A stretch of 64,000 nucleotides of DNA from Galaxea fascicularis. Lineage: Eukaryota; Cnidaria; Anthozoa; Scleractinia; Euphylliidae. The notes below the pieces were generated by a model, which made no database searches, had not been told where the DNA came from, and worked only from the letters and a program-made list of their open reading frames with translations. Below, piece by piece: positions 34,201 to 45,308 of this stretch. The DNA is taken from contig OX419338.1 of NCBI GenBank assembly GCA_948470475.1, positions 28,496,548 to 28,560,547 on the forward strand. Direction: 5' to 3'. The position numbers and the translations under genes are program-made. Numbering within the stretch: position 1 is the first letter of the stretch; each line of letters begins with the position of its first letter.

Positions 34201-37200
34201 CACGTTTAATTCATGCCTTCTTTAACGTATCATGCTTTATTCAAAAACCGCTTTGACGCGCACGTGGTCTGTCACCCATCTTTAGATACCTTTGTTTTAG
34301 CTAGAAACTTCAGTAATATTCGTGAGAAAACTATGGAATTCATAATGTTTTATATTTAGGTCGCGAGGCCATCGTTGAGTTACCTTCCTCCGTTCAAACA
34401 GTTACAATGCCTTGCAATTCCACAACTGCTGACACGTGCGAAAGTCAAGCTGGAAGTGTGGATGAACGTGAACGATTAGGATTGCAACCCTTTAAATGTA
34501 ACAAACGTGGCAAACATTTTAGCCAAAAAGAGGGTTCACACAACCACGAAGGAACTCCTGCTTTAGAGAAACGGTTTGAGTGTAATCAGTGTGGCAAGTG
34601 CTTCAGACACAAAGGAAATCTAAACCAGCATAAAATAAGTCATTCGGGGGTGAAAGCATTCAAGTGTAATTACTGCAACAGATGTTTTGGTCACAAAGGA
34701 CATCTGAACGAGCACCAGAGAATTCATACAGGAGAGCGGCCTTTCAAGTGCGACCAATGTAACAGGAGCTTTTCTCGCGCAGGAATTTTACAGCAGCATA
34801 AACTGACTCATACAGGCGAGAAACCGTACAACTGCACCGAGTGCGGAAGGCGTTTTAATCGTCTTGGTCTTCTGAATCAACATGTCAAGGCGCACGTTGC
34901 AGAGAAACGTGCTGGTACTGTTTTGCTTCCTGGTACTATGCAAAGTCAAACAATGGCTGAAAATTACGATTTAACTGAGAACGTTAGCCACAGACAAGCT
35001 TGGAGTCTAGATCAACCAGAAAGGACGGGAGAACTCGCCTTAAAATCCAGCAAGACAAGCAACAAGTCTTGCACACAGGAAGACCAACATGAGAAAACAC
35101 AGGAAGACCAAAACGAGAGAACACGAGAGGAAAAATCTTTCCAGTGCGACCATTGTGGCAAGTGTTTCAGTCACAAATGGAATCTAGACAAACACAGTAA
35201 AACTCACACAGAAGAGAAACGTTTTGGATGCAACCAATGTGATAAGAGTTTTGCGCGAAAGGGAAATCTAAACCAGCATAAAAGAATTCACACAGACGAG
35301 AAATCGTTTATATGCAACTACTGTTTTAAGGGGTTTAGTCACAAAGGGCATCTAAACGAACATAAGCGAATTCACACGGGGGAAAAACCGTTTAGATGCG
35401 ACCAGTGTGAAAAGCGTTTTACAAGGAATAGTCTTCTCAAGCAACATGAAAGAACACACGCGAGAAAAAGTCGTGTTACCATCTGTGGTTCTATTCAACC
35501 AGCTTTGGCCTGCGGAAAATCTGGTAACACGTGTGAAGGTCAGTCTGGAAATGTAGGTAAAGAAGTAAAAGACGAAAACACGGGTTTATGTTCCAGCAAA
35601 TTGATCGAGTGTTCTGAGCAAAAGGAAAACTTGAGCCAACATGAAATAACTGTCACGGAAGAGACATCTTTTCAGTGCAACCAGTGTGACATGAGTTTCA
35701 GCCTTAAAGAAAATTTAGACAAACACCTGATAACGCATGACAAAACTTTGAAATGCAACTATTGTAATAAGTTGTTTAAACACAAAGGACACCTGAACGA
35801 GCACAAGAGAATTCACACCGGAGAGAAACCGTTTAAATGCACCCTGTGTGAAAAACGCTTCAACCGAAGAGCTCTTGTGAAGCAGCACCACAGAACGCAC
35901 TTAAAACAGAAGCAGAGGGGAATTGCCTTGGTACCTTCTGTTATTCCACCAAACATAGCGCCTATGAACAGTGAACTGCGCTCAGCCCAAGGTGGAAATG
36001 TAAATGAACAAGAAGCGACAAGAGAACAGCCTCGTTGCAAGTCTTTAGTGCAAAAAGATGCAGATCCGCGTGAGAGAAGCCATACACAGAAGAAGAAAGA
36101 GAAGGTGTTTCAGTGTAACTATTGCAGCAAGTGTTTTGATCACAAAGGACATCTGAACGAGCATAGGAGGATTCACACGGGAGAAAAACCCTATAGCTGC
36201 GCTCTTTGTGAGAAGCGATTTCACCGTAAAAGTATTCTTAGCCAACATCTAAAAGTACATAGAAAGACGGATTCTGTGAAGTACACCCAGTCAGATCAGT
36301 CGTCTGGTAACCATGGGAATGAGATGGTAGCAACAGATACCCACACAGAGCAACAATTTGTGAACGAAAGCCACTTTAACACGTTAAGAAATAAAAATGA
36401 AAAGTACTTAAATGGGGAACAGAGTGGCTGGTCAAATCCTCAGAGCGGATTAATTTTAGAGACAAGCCCTCAACAACATAAAGTTAACACATTTTCAGAC
36501 TGCAAGCTACGCGACAAAGGTGAGATTCAAGAAGAAATTCTGGAAAAGAAAGCTAAAAGAGTGGACGCCACAGAAAACTCGAGTAAGTCAGTATTACATT
36601 ACGTTACTTTACATTACTTAACGTTGGATTACGTTACATTGCATTGCATTGCACTGCATTACATAATGCTACATTACATTACATTACATTACATAATAAA
36701 AATAACTTTGTTTAACACTCATGGTCGTGATAGATGTACCCTGCAGAACAAGCGTTATTTTTTTACGTTTCGCAGCCAAGTAGAGGCATGACTCCGCTGG
36801 CCTGAAAAACACCAAAATATAACGCCTGTTTTGCGGGCTGTGATATATGCACATGAACTGAACATGTATTAGGTGTTAATGGTTAGTTCCCTGTTCATAA
36901 CAAGAGGACAATTGCAAGGTGACCCAGGTACCGCGAGAACGTATGTTAAAACAGAGCACGTTGGTTACGACAAATGTTACAAGCCACAGATCTGACAAGC
37001 AGATATCAGTATTTTTTTTGTTTGAAAATGCGTACTTTTTTCTATTTTTGCCGTGACATGGCTCCTTTGTTCAAGTGAGAACGATTGGCAGCTCCTATGA
37101 TTCATGATTGTTTTGTGATTCGGGAAACGGATGCTCCGTATCTCTTTCCCAGTCCGCTCTTGGCTCGTTCGGCTTGTTGATGTTTTGAATGCCCACCTGC

Positions 37201-38677
37201 GTGCCAGATAAAAAAGAAATATTTCTTGAGGAGACTTTGAAAGAGAGACCGTTTTAAAACGTTTGTGTATGGATGGGTGCAAACGAAGATTTCTTAAAAC
37301 ATGAAATGAAGATTGATCCTCGAAGTTGTGAACGCAATTTATGCAATTGCGTAAAGAAGCCTGAAAAAAAGAGTTAATTTATTTTTTCAGTCTTTACGTA
37401 ATTGTATATATTGCATTCACAGCTGCGAGGATCAATCTCCATTCATTTCCGTAGTTCATGATGATTTATGTCATATACATCATTCTCACGTTTTCTGTAT
37501 TGCAGACTTCAAAACTGGTGAGTAAGAAAGGGAAAAAAATAAATGTTTGGGAAGGTTGCCGTCCACCGGTATAATAATTTTGTGCCAGAGTGAAAAAAGC
37601 AATTCCTTTCACTCTTGTTTTCGTTGTGGAAAACATCAAACGTTCCCCGCTGAAGTCAAGTTTTTATACGGTGCCAACAGCAAAAAGGTGTATTTTATAT
37701 TTCTGCTGGTGATGTTAATCGATGGCCTCCAAAGCCTGCTTGTTTCTTGCGCATGTCCACTATGTTCTTTGTAGAGAACGTTTCGTTTGTAACCATTAAC
37801 CAGAGTCCCACTCCAGGATAATGTTAATGGGAGTTGCACCCTGATGTTTGTAATATTTTGTATTCTTTTAGGTCGGGAGGCCATTGTTGATTTACCCTCT
37901 ACTGTTCAAACGCTCACATTGGGTGACAGCAGCTTAAATGATGACTTGTGCGAGGCCCAAGCTGGAAATGAAAACGAACATGAAAGGTCAGTAGAGAGGC
38001 TTGTTAAATTTACCAAGTGTGACAAGTCTTTTGTGCTAAAAGACGACCCAGAAAACCTTAGGAGAACTCGCACAGAGGAAGAAAGGTTTGGATGCACGGA
38101 GAATCTTCAAGCGAACGTAACAGATAAATGCGTTGCTGACCTTTCGTTACGTAGTGCTGTACAAAGTCGTGTTGTAGCTGTAGCAGTTGGTGAGTTACAC
38201 CAAATGCAAACTAGAAGAGTAGAACAACGCGAAAGAACAATAGAACTAATAGCTTTAAAATTCAATGACTGTAATGAGAGTTCCACACAAGAACAAAATC
38301 AAGGGCAAATGGAGGGAAACAATACTGGAGAAAATTCATTCCGGTGTGAGTTGTGCAATACGTGTTTTAATCACAAATGGCAACTGGACGAACATGAAAA
38401 AACTCATACAGAAAAGAGACCGTTTGAATGTGATCAATGTGGCAAGAGCTTTAGACACAAAGGCAGTCTTTACCAGCACAGAAAAGCTCACACGGGAGGC
38501 AAATCTTTCAAGTGTAACTATTGCAATAAAAGTTTTGGTCACAAAGGGCATCTGAACGAGCACATAAGGATCCACACTGGAGAAAAACCGTTTCACTGCA
38601 ACCAGTGTGGAAAGCGTTTTAATCGCAAAAGTATTCTTAAAACACATCAAAAAATTCACACAGCGGAAAACGTCTAA
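31288..38677 (+). CDS. Multi-exon C2H2 zinc-finger gene (predicted joined model)
   Basis: Proposed coding exons are 31317-31839, 34360-36582, a possible 12-nt microexon 37506-37517, and 37872-38677. They total 3564 nt, or 1187 residues. The exon carrying the start begins at acceptor 31287/31288, and an in-frame stop lies just upstream of ATG 31317. All internal junctions are phase 1, so any exon can be skipped without a frameshift. There are 20 intact fingers. The protein is built of repeated modules, each a linker with a QAG-like motif followed by fingers ending in a pair: one with helix HKGHLNE, then one of the CEKRFNRK..LL..H type. It is likely a nuclear DNA-binding protein. Separate genes for each exon remain possible. 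The join rests on splice consensus and phase only. Confidence 0.6.
31317..31839 (+). CDS. Zinc-finger gene 3, exon with start codon (3 fingers)
   Basis: 174 codons plus one base, ending at the strong donor GTAAGT (31840). Fingers are LTCEQC...HKRIH, HECNYC...HMRIH (helix HKGHLNE) and FRCNLC...HLKTH. The tail after the fingers is polar and disordered-looking. Read past the donor, the frame would add about 34 unrelated residues. Confidence 0.75.
32127..32240. repeat. Near-perfect palindrome with 57-bp arms and no spacer
   Basis: Symmetric about CCA|TGG at 32183/32184, with a single mismatch (CTGCAG against CTACAG). The right arm and its continuation (to about 32280, ending ATATATATGTACCC) recur as a direct repeat at about 32480-32577, on the other side of the tRNA-like block. 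Confidence 0.9.
32336..32408 (+). mobile_element. tRNA-like SINE head (not a functional tRNA)
   Basis: 73 nt with a good acceptor stem (GACCTCG / CGAGGTC), D-arm, and T-arm with B-box GGTTCGATTCC. The anticodon stem has only about three pairs, position 33 is not T and position 8 is not T. The following GGGCTAACGCCCAGTGGG and CTCTAGCACTTTAATTTACA are the body of a repeat I recognise from corals. Confidence 0.65.
33041..33291. mobile_element. MITE made of TCCGGAATCC words
   Basis: The ends CCCCATGTAAGG and, inverted, CCTTACACGGGG enclose about ten copies of the palindrome-like word (T)CCGGAATCC in various orientations. It is a recognisable coral MITE type. It is non-coding. Confidence 0.8.
33790..34272. 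mobile_element. TIR element, copy B (inverted relative of 6059-6540)
   Basis: Starts GAGGGTCCCCTATACCACTT and follows the reverse complement of copy A to about GCGCACGTGGTCTG, losing roughly the last 100 bp. It contains a GTCCACGTCGACTCGACGTGGAC palindrome at about 33950-33972 that copy A lacks. Confidence 0.65.
34360..36582 (+). CDS. Zinc-finger gene 3, central exon (13 fingers in four modules)
   Basis: 741 codons' worth, phase 1 at both ends, between TATATTTAG|GT and A|GTAAGT. Its first residues, REAIVELPSSVQTVTM, parallel those of the last exon (REAIVDLPSTVQTLTL). One degenerate finger (CNKRGKHF) is followed by four finger groups of 4, 4, 3 and 2, separated by polar linkers of 30-55 residues. 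If used as a first exon it could start at ATG 34407. Confidence 0.75.
36592..36698. repeat. (ATTAC)n minisatellite just after the donor
   Basis: About 20 imperfect ACATT/ACGTT units. If intron 2 were retained, it would be translated as a tyrosine-, leucine- and histidine-rich tail. Confidence 0.85.
36699..37505. other. Intron 2 of zinc-finger gene 3 (part)
   Basis: No coding sequence. Holds the foldback repeat at 37303-37450. Confidence 0.45.
37303..37450. repeat. Foldback repeat (GCAATTGCGTAAAGAAGCC family)
   Basis: The left arm runs GAAATGAAGATTGATCCTCG, GCAATTGCGTAAAGAAGCC. The right arm is its imperfect complement. The loop is short. A solo arm is at about 23827-23875. Confidence 0.75.
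37506..37517 (+). CDS. Possible 12-nt microexon of zinc-finger gene 3
   Basis: ACTTCAAAACTG sits between a strong acceptor (TTTTCTGTATTGCAG) and donor GTGAGT. It keeps phase 1 and would add N-F-K-T-G across the junction. Direct splicing of 36582 to 37872 is also in frame. Confidence 0.4.
37872..38677 (+). CDS. Zinc-finger gene 3, last exon (4 fingers)
   Basis: Starts after TTCTTTTAG and ends in TAA at 38675-38677. A degenerate finger (TKCDKSFVLKDDPENLRR) comes first, then a long polar spacer. Four regular fingers follow, the third with helix HKGHLNE and the fourth of the NRKSILKTH type. AATAAA follows 360 bp downstream. Confidence 0.75.
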
Positions 38678-39324
38678 ACTTGGCGAGTCATCTGGCAGGT
38701 AAACAAAGAGTGGCAAGTGGGCTCAAGCGCTTGTGCTTTCGTCCCGGGTGGCAACCTCGAGACAAAGAGACACTCGGCAGCCTATTCTCGAAAAGGGAAC
38801 AACAACAGGGGACGCTTTAAAGGAGCAGTTTATTGGAGACGAGCGTCCTAACCACTGGAGGGTCTCTGTATGAACTGCGAGAATGACACCCTCTTCAAAG
38901 CCTTTAACCAAACAGAAGCTATCAAAAATGAACTAATTGTGACTACCAATTAGCCATGCTGGAGTTTTTTTCCAGCTTGATATGTGCTTTCACCTGATGT
39001 CCTTCACGCAAAAGTATTGTATTATCCTCGCTGCGGTATAAATAAAACGCAGCTGATATGATATATTGTGCTCGCGTCCAGTGCAATTCAAGTTGTACTG
39101 TCATCACCGGGGCCTGGAGCAAATAATATTCTAACAGGTAAAATCAAACTATCGTTCCCAAAGTCCAACGAAGCCCCGACGGCAAAGAGAAACGATGGGC
39201 TCTGGGAACGAGAATGGCTAATGCTCACGATTGTATCTCAACATTTTTGGAATTCGGTATTTGACAAGAAATTCTGTTCTGTTCAAGGGCCTGGAGATTC
39301 TAGTTACAAATTTGTAAAATTCGA
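38678..39324 (+). other. 3' UTR and flank of zinc-finger gene 3
   Basis: No coding sequence. A poly(A) signal is present at 39041-39046. Confidence 0.45.
39041..39046 (+). terminator. Poly(A) signal of zinc-finger gene 3
   Basis: AATAAA in GGTATAAATAAAACGC, the first canonical signal after the stop. Confidence 0.5.
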
Positions 39325-39353
39325 GGGTTAGGTTTACGGTTAGGGTTAGGGTA
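39325..39353 (+). repeat. Short telomere-like tract
   Basis: Degenerate TTAGGG units (GGGTTAGG, then GGTTAGGGTTAGGG). Cnidarian telomeres are TTAGGG, so this is an interstitial trace. Confidence 0.7.
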
Positions 39354-39769
39354 AGAATCAGATCAACGCTGGGATCAAATTTTTTAAAGTAAAACGTTCT
39401 TATTGTTGTTGTTTTTTTTTTCTGTGATTTTATCCTGGAGCGTTCTTAAGATGTTAAGTTTCATGGCATTGTTTGCTGTAATGTGGTATCAAGTTGCTTG
39501 TCACGTGCTTGTGCAGCCTCCTCTGATGCCGCGAACAGGTGAAAAAGATGCCGAGCCAACAAACTGTTGGTAAAATTTGCTTTACAAAACGCATTAACAC
39601 AGAGGTTCACAACGCGACAAAAACGAATGAGCAAAATAAAAACGTTCATAATTGACTGTCAACCTGGGTATGTTCATAGCATGTTCTTAAAATTTTAGTT
39701 TATCTCAGCCTCGACGTTCTTATAAAAAGTTTCTTATAAAAAAAAAGAGTATTATATTCGTATGATTTT

Positions 39770-40022
39770 TAGGCAGCCCAAGAATACCATCGTCACATTT
39801 AAGGGCAGAGCTCCGTGTATCTGAGTTGGGGAGTATTTTAGAATGTTTATAAACATATAAAGGGAGAACTCATTTTTTAGGAAATTAAAGAAAACAAAAC
39901 TCCTCAATTCCAATTCGATCCGGAATTCTTGGACGTTTAATACATGAGCCCCTGGCTCGGAAGATTGGGCAACCACTCCTTACGCTATCGAGCTTAAATA
40001 AATTGATTTGATTTGATTTGAT
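39770..40022. mobile_element. SINE fragment with (TTGAT)n tail
   Basis: Contains CAATTCCAATTCGATCCGG, the block shared with the SINE at 28938-29210, and ends in AAATTGATTTGATTTGATTT. The tRNA-like head is missing or unrecognisable. Confidence 0.6.
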
Positions 40023-41979
40023 AAAAGCTTTGGGACTTTTTAAAATTAAAGTTTGGCAAATAACCAAACAGATGTGTTTATATCTTTTTCTCCTCTTGTT
40101 CAAACGAATACTGCCTACACTGGTAGCATGATGATTTCATTATTGTACGCTAGACTCGTGCAAGTAGCGGACCACGAGATGAATCAGATGCGACACTCAA
40201 AACGCTCACGTTGATCAGTTGGTCTCGTAATTATAAAGCTGACGCTCGAGGATTTTCACCAGCTCCCGTACATTGAGGGGTTTTCCGCAGAAGGAGCGTA
40301 TAACCATAAAATTCATGTCTCTAAATTCACTCTACTTTAGTATACAGACTCGTAATGGTCTCAGAAATGACGTCCCGCACTTAATTTCTGATTTGAGGGC
40401 CTTGACTCGGCAAATAAATGCATGACTTTGGCCTGATTTAAGCCTCTTTTTTTCCAAAGTTTTTTTTTTTAATTTCACACTCATTAACAAAACCTGACTT
40501 ACACTGACTTAAGCCTCTTTGCAAAAGTCGTAAGCACGTAAGCGAGTTCATCAAATTCTATCCTTCGAATGACAAAGGACATAACTTCATTTTTGATACC
40601 AGAGCTATTATGCTTGCCAAAGTAGAACGAGTTTAGAGGGGTCATATTTTGAGGCGAGACAGATATATACGCCCCGTTTTCAGAATACTCGTAGGGAGGG
40701 GAGTGCGACGGGTATGTCCGTACCTACCGGCCCACCGGCTGGGGAGGTCCGCCTCCCGGGTCCACCTATTGTGGACGTACCGATGGATCATACGAGAATT
40801 TAAAAACAAACCTAGCTGGCATAGATTGAAATTGAAGTTTTTATCAAGTGGTCCATCCGATGAACAGTCACTAACAAACCAAACCTTAAATTGTACCTAT
40901 AATTGTGATTGTAAAACTTAAATTGTAATTTTGACTGAAACCGTGCGTAAAAATTACGTTACTAAAAAATAAATTAAAATCACGAAGGTCAAGACTTTTC
41001 CTTGTGTTATGTGTGGAGGCGCTCGGGCGGTCCGACCCCCCCCCCCCTCCCCCCCCACACACACACCCCTCTCCCCCTTTCTCCCCTCCTATTCAAAATC
41101 CCAGCTACGAGCCTGACTACCGCTCTATTACAGTGCAGATTATATGAGGTGACTCAGTGAGTAGCAAGGAATGGTGACAACGTGGTAAGGCTGAGAGCAC
41201 CGTTGGAACATGGTAAGAAATGTTTCTGGCAAGTTGATGCTCGGTTGAGTGACGGGTATAGTACTAAGATGTGTGGTTGTTTGCAACGGTGTAAAGGGAA
41301 TGAGGAGGGAAGCCCATTCGGGTAATGGAAGACGTTGATGAAGAATAACATGATAATAAAAATGATTATCTGAAAAAACCTCGTAATATTGAGTACAGTA
41401 ATTGTAGGCTGACAAAGGAGCCCAGAAGAAACCAAGAGGCTTATAAAACCTGGGCTCCCTAGTCACAAAGAAAAAAAAAGAATAGATTACGCGGAATATT
41501 ACACAAATATTAAACTAAGTGAAGACTAAAAATGATGCTTATTAAATAATTTAGGAAAAAGAAATCGATAACAAGGTAAAAGATACTTTTTTAAGATTGG
41601 ATTGGAACGAACTGATAATGAGGGAGCATTGTGAATATTAGCCGGAGAGTTAGAAAAACAAGATTTTGAAAACTTCAGAAAAGAATTTTACTTTATTGTT
41701 ACTCAATATTACTTTTATTGCTATTGTGATGTCTCGTCACCAGTCCTTTTTTGTTGCTTTTGATCACTCTGCGCCTTCTCTGCAACCGAAGGCGCTATGA
41801 AATGAATCAAATTGATATACATCGGTAGCTACATCATATCGACCTTTTCCTGGCAGCAGGTTGTAATTCAGTTTTACTATCTTCTTACCATCTCCATTTC
41901 CAAACCATTAATTTTTATCGCCAGGGAAGCCGTTTCTCTGAACTCCAAGTCATTTTAACCGGGTAATAAACATACGTGA
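40023..41979. other. Intergenic stretch without a recognised gene
   Basis: A poly-C/CA tract lies at 41035-41090. The frame at 40649-40921 and the two minus frames at 41140-41466 have no recognised similarity. On the minus strand AATAAA at about 41690-41696 may end the glycosyltransferase transcript. Confidence 0.4.
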
Positions 41980-42766
41980 TTACGGATGGGAACCTTTATT
42001 CAGCGGTTTATTTCGTGTTCCTTTGTTGTTTAAAATATAGCATTGATCTCGCAGATTCTCATAACTTTCCTCTAAAGAACAAAGGGAAGGAAGTGAGTTA
42101 AGGAGAGCGCTGTTAAAATGCATTTTAAGCTGTTGGGCTCCGCTCACACGATGCATTAAAATCTGTCTAGACAAAGCACACATGCTCAACTCCTTTACCC
42201 TCTCGGCTTCCGACTTGCAGCGTAGAAGCGGGAGGAACTTAAGATTGTCCGTAGGCTCTACGTTGAGGCGATGCATTAGAAATCCCATTAAAGCGTCCTC
42301 GTTTGGAAACAACGGCGAAGCCTTTGACACTTTAGACAGAAGTGGCAACAGATTTCCACTTAACACATAACCACCGCCCGAAACATAAGGGTGAAAATAT
42401 GGCTGCGGATGATCGTTTTCCGCAACGTAGTAGCGGCTGTTGTTGTCGCGAATGACCTGCAAATGCTTCTGGACTCGGCCAGCGTAAATTGGACGCGTTC
42501 CGTTCATTGTATGGTAGCTGTTTAACCAGTGAACGAGATTCCCGACATTGACGTAGCAATCTTCATCTGTTTTAAGCATGTAGGAAGCATTGCATTTTCG
42601 CTCCAGAGGCCAGTTGAGGCTGAGAATCATTTTCTGGTACAAGTTTCGAAAAGTGTCCTCAAATTCACCTGCCACGATATCTTTGTGGATAGCGGCTTCG
42701 TGAGCAATCCAGTTATTGATATCTGGGTCGGAACTCTTTCCAACAAGAAACACTGTTTTCCAACTC
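41980..42766 (-). CDS. Glycosyltransferase exon 2 (catalytic half)
   Basis: Supplies one base to complete the junction codon, then 261 residues and the stop. Holds the DED, SGGGYVLSG and NED motifs. Confidence 0.85.
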
Positions 42767-43748
42767 CTGGAAATTGATTTAAAAAAAGGACATAGCATCA
42801 ACGCTTTCCTGAATGGTGCTCGGGAGAAGTGTAATCACACACTTGCGCTGGAGGAGCAAAATAAAGGAAGGGTGACCATTTTGTGTAGGCGTAAACCAGT
42901 CTTCTAGGAATTGATCTTCATTTTTTGCATATATTTCTTTTCTTTCAATCAACTAATATGGCCGTTGGTCACGTGAAGCGAACCATCACAAAAGAGCGTT
43001 TTCACTCACGTGACCAGAGACCATATTGGCGGCTTAGTGAAACAAGGAAAGTATTTGCATCAAAATAGAATTCAGTTCAAGGAGGGTTAGCCTGGTACAC
43101 CAATATGGCCGCCGTGAAGCCATGTAAAGACGCTCCATATATCGCTGCCGCGACAGACAAAATAGATAACCAAAGGGTACATTCGCGGGATAGAATCGCT
43201 AGCATTAACAACAACAACAACAACAAGGCTTACAACCCGATGACAATAATGTGAGATACCAAAGGTATCCCACACGACTAATTCGCCCTCGTTTACCTTA
43301 CACCAATAATCTGTTGACGATCGCCGATAAAGCGCTCCATTCTTCCCCACGAGAGCCTGATTGCTTGTCGACTCATATAATTCTTTGGATTAGAATGCAC
43401 TTGAATCAGGAGAAAAAGATCGTGATTGCAAATAATATCCTTCCCCAACTCTTCGCTATGTGACTCAAAGTCGAATGAAGGTGCCTTCGTTTTCAAAGTG
43501 CTTAGCTTTAACCTTTCAAGTTCATACTGGACCAGTGTCTTTTCGTAGTCTTCTCTAAGAAGACGAAGATGTTTGTTAACATCCGCGAAGCGACCACCCT
43601 TTCTGGTGAGTCGTGACCAACTATGAATACTCCTTTTAGTTGAGACGATGAGAGAATTCATCACGTAGACGATGCTAAGAACAACCAACACTAGTAACAA
43701 CACCAACGAAACAAAGAGCTTTAGACGCTTAGAAAGACTAACAAACAT
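41980..43748 (-). CDS. GT31-family glycosyltransferase (beta-1,3-galactosyl / N-acetylglucosaminyl type)
   Basis: Two coding exons, 43297-43748 and 41980-42766, are joined in phase 2 (AAG|GTAAAC donor, TTTCCAG|G acceptor). The protein is 412 residues, normal for the family, starting at minus-strand ATG 43748. Residues 10-32 form an uncleaved signal-anchor (FVSLVLLLVLVVLSIVYV), giving a type II Golgi membrane protein with a stem of about 75 residues. The catalytic domain starts near residue 110. Landmarks are RQAIRLSWG, WKTVFLVG, the metal-binding DED at 218-220 (KTDEDCYVN), SGGGYVLSG and ED at 307-308 (NEDALMG). It transfers a sugar from a UDP donor to glycan acceptors in the Golgi. Donor and acceptor cannot be told from sequence. 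Confidence 0.85.
42767..43296 (-). other. Glycosyltransferase intron
   Basis: 530 bp with foldback-like coral repeats (GTTTTCACTCACGTGACC, ACACCAATATGGCCGCCGTG). No coding sequence. Confidence 0.65.
43297..43748 (-). CDS. Glycosyltransferase exon 1 (anchor, stem, start of catalytic domain)
   Basis: 150 codons plus two bases. The upstream in-frame extension would use a non-ATG start, so ATG 43748 is preferred. Confidence 0.8.
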
Positions 43749-45179
43749 TTTAAAGACGAAAAACTGAACTTTACACTGAATCAAAGCTGGACATTGATTT
43801 TATGGTAATTTTCGTCAGTGAAGGAAGCTTGTGATGTCTATATCACAGTAAACTGACATGTCGTGAGTATATGGCTCCTGAGGTGATGTAACTATATATG
43901 GCAAGCCAAATATAACAATATTCAATATAACAGTATTTATTTTTGTGATATATAATGCCATAACGATATTGTGATGACCATGCTCTCAGTGACAAAATAT
44001 TTATTTCAGGACCAGGGAGGAGAAAGCTAGGAGAAGTTGCCGGGGGTATCAAAACAAATGGCACAAATGAAATCAGGAAAACCCGTTTTTGTATTCTACA
44101 GTGTACCCCCGCCATACTTTCATCTTGTTAATACGATCATTTTTTTCTTTCAATTATCAAGGCTTGATATTCATCAAAGAGTGTGAAAACGTTGAATTTC
44201 TATTAGTCTCGTTACCTTTGTGCATTTAACTTCAACACAGCTGTGTCATCCTTGTAAGGAATATGAAAACCGAAACACGCTAGCGTAGCCACAATACCAA
44301 TTCTAAGCACAGTGTTACATTTAATAAAAATGTGTGCGGACAATGAGCCGAAATAGTAGGAATGTTTAAAGCGTTGGGCATAAACTTTGTCATGGAAAAT
44401 TTTCCATCATTCAAACAAAGGTGTGTCGTGGTGATTATTTAAACCAAGCGCTGTTAATTACCATTGCCTTATAACCAAAATGCGCCAAGAACCACAAAAC
44501 AGAGATACCAATCTGTACTGATTTGGCTACTTTGTCACCGCAAAGCACAAGGGGAGAAATTGAAATTGAAAACGTTGGCCCAATATTTCAGGTTGCGATA
44601 CTTTTTAAGCCTTGCTATCTTAAGCCAAAGAGGCTTATTTATGGTTTTCTTCAATGGGTTGGATAATCTCAAAGAAAACTTTGCTAAATATCTTTTTCAG
44701 CCTTTTCGAACTAATATCAGGAGTGCTCAGTGGAGCCGATAGTCAAAATATCCGCTCCTTACGCAGCATGATGCTGGCTGAATGACGCGCTATGCCGGAC
44801 AAAAATACTCGTGCGAACTTATATGCAACATGTTCTTTTTGGAGATTCATTCGACTTGTAGCAAAATATGTAAAACTTGTTTATCAAACAAATTACTTCT
44901 CGTTCCGCTCATACAACTTTTAGCCCGTGTACATAAGACTTGTTTTGCGATACACTACGGGTTTTTTTTTTTTACCTCTTTGACTTGGGACTGTTTATAA
45001 AGCTCATTTTTGACTCACACAACTTAATATTGGGAGCATACAACTTTCTTCGTGATATACATAACTTCTGTGACATTTTCGTCAAAATTGTTATCGATTT
45101 CAATAATCGACGCTATCGATTGGTTTCTGCGAGACTCAACATCCTTTGCGCGACATTCTGAGTCTCGCACTTGGAAAAG
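43749..45179. other. Intergenic stretch, probable glycosyltransferase promoter at its left end
   Basis: No gene is recognised. Frames at 44464-44742 and 44782-45161 look like chance. Confidence 0.4.
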
Positions 45180-45308
45180 ATGGCGGAAAACAGTTCGGGA
45201 ACTGGAAGAAGCGCCCAGGAGGTATTACAAGATATAGATCAGGTGTTGAGAGCGTCAGATTCCCTTGGGACCACCCAGGTTTCTAAGGGAAATTTCAGCC
45301 TGGGCTGA
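45180..45308 (+). CDS. Candidate short coding start (42 codons), cut by a MITE
   Basis: AAGATGGCGG opens a frame with protein-like composition (SAQEVLQDIDQVLRASDSLG). It stops at TGA 45306-45308, exactly where a MITE begins. It may be the 5' end of a gene or of a captured exon. No homologue is recognised. Confidence 0.25.
   Translation: MAENSSGTGRSAQEVLQDIDQVLRASDSLGTTQVSKGNFSLG

Noticed and set aside
36583..36791. Read-through end of the central zinc-finger exon
   Set aside because: The frame after 36582 is an (ATTAC)n minisatellite, and a consensus donor GTAAGT lies exactly before it.
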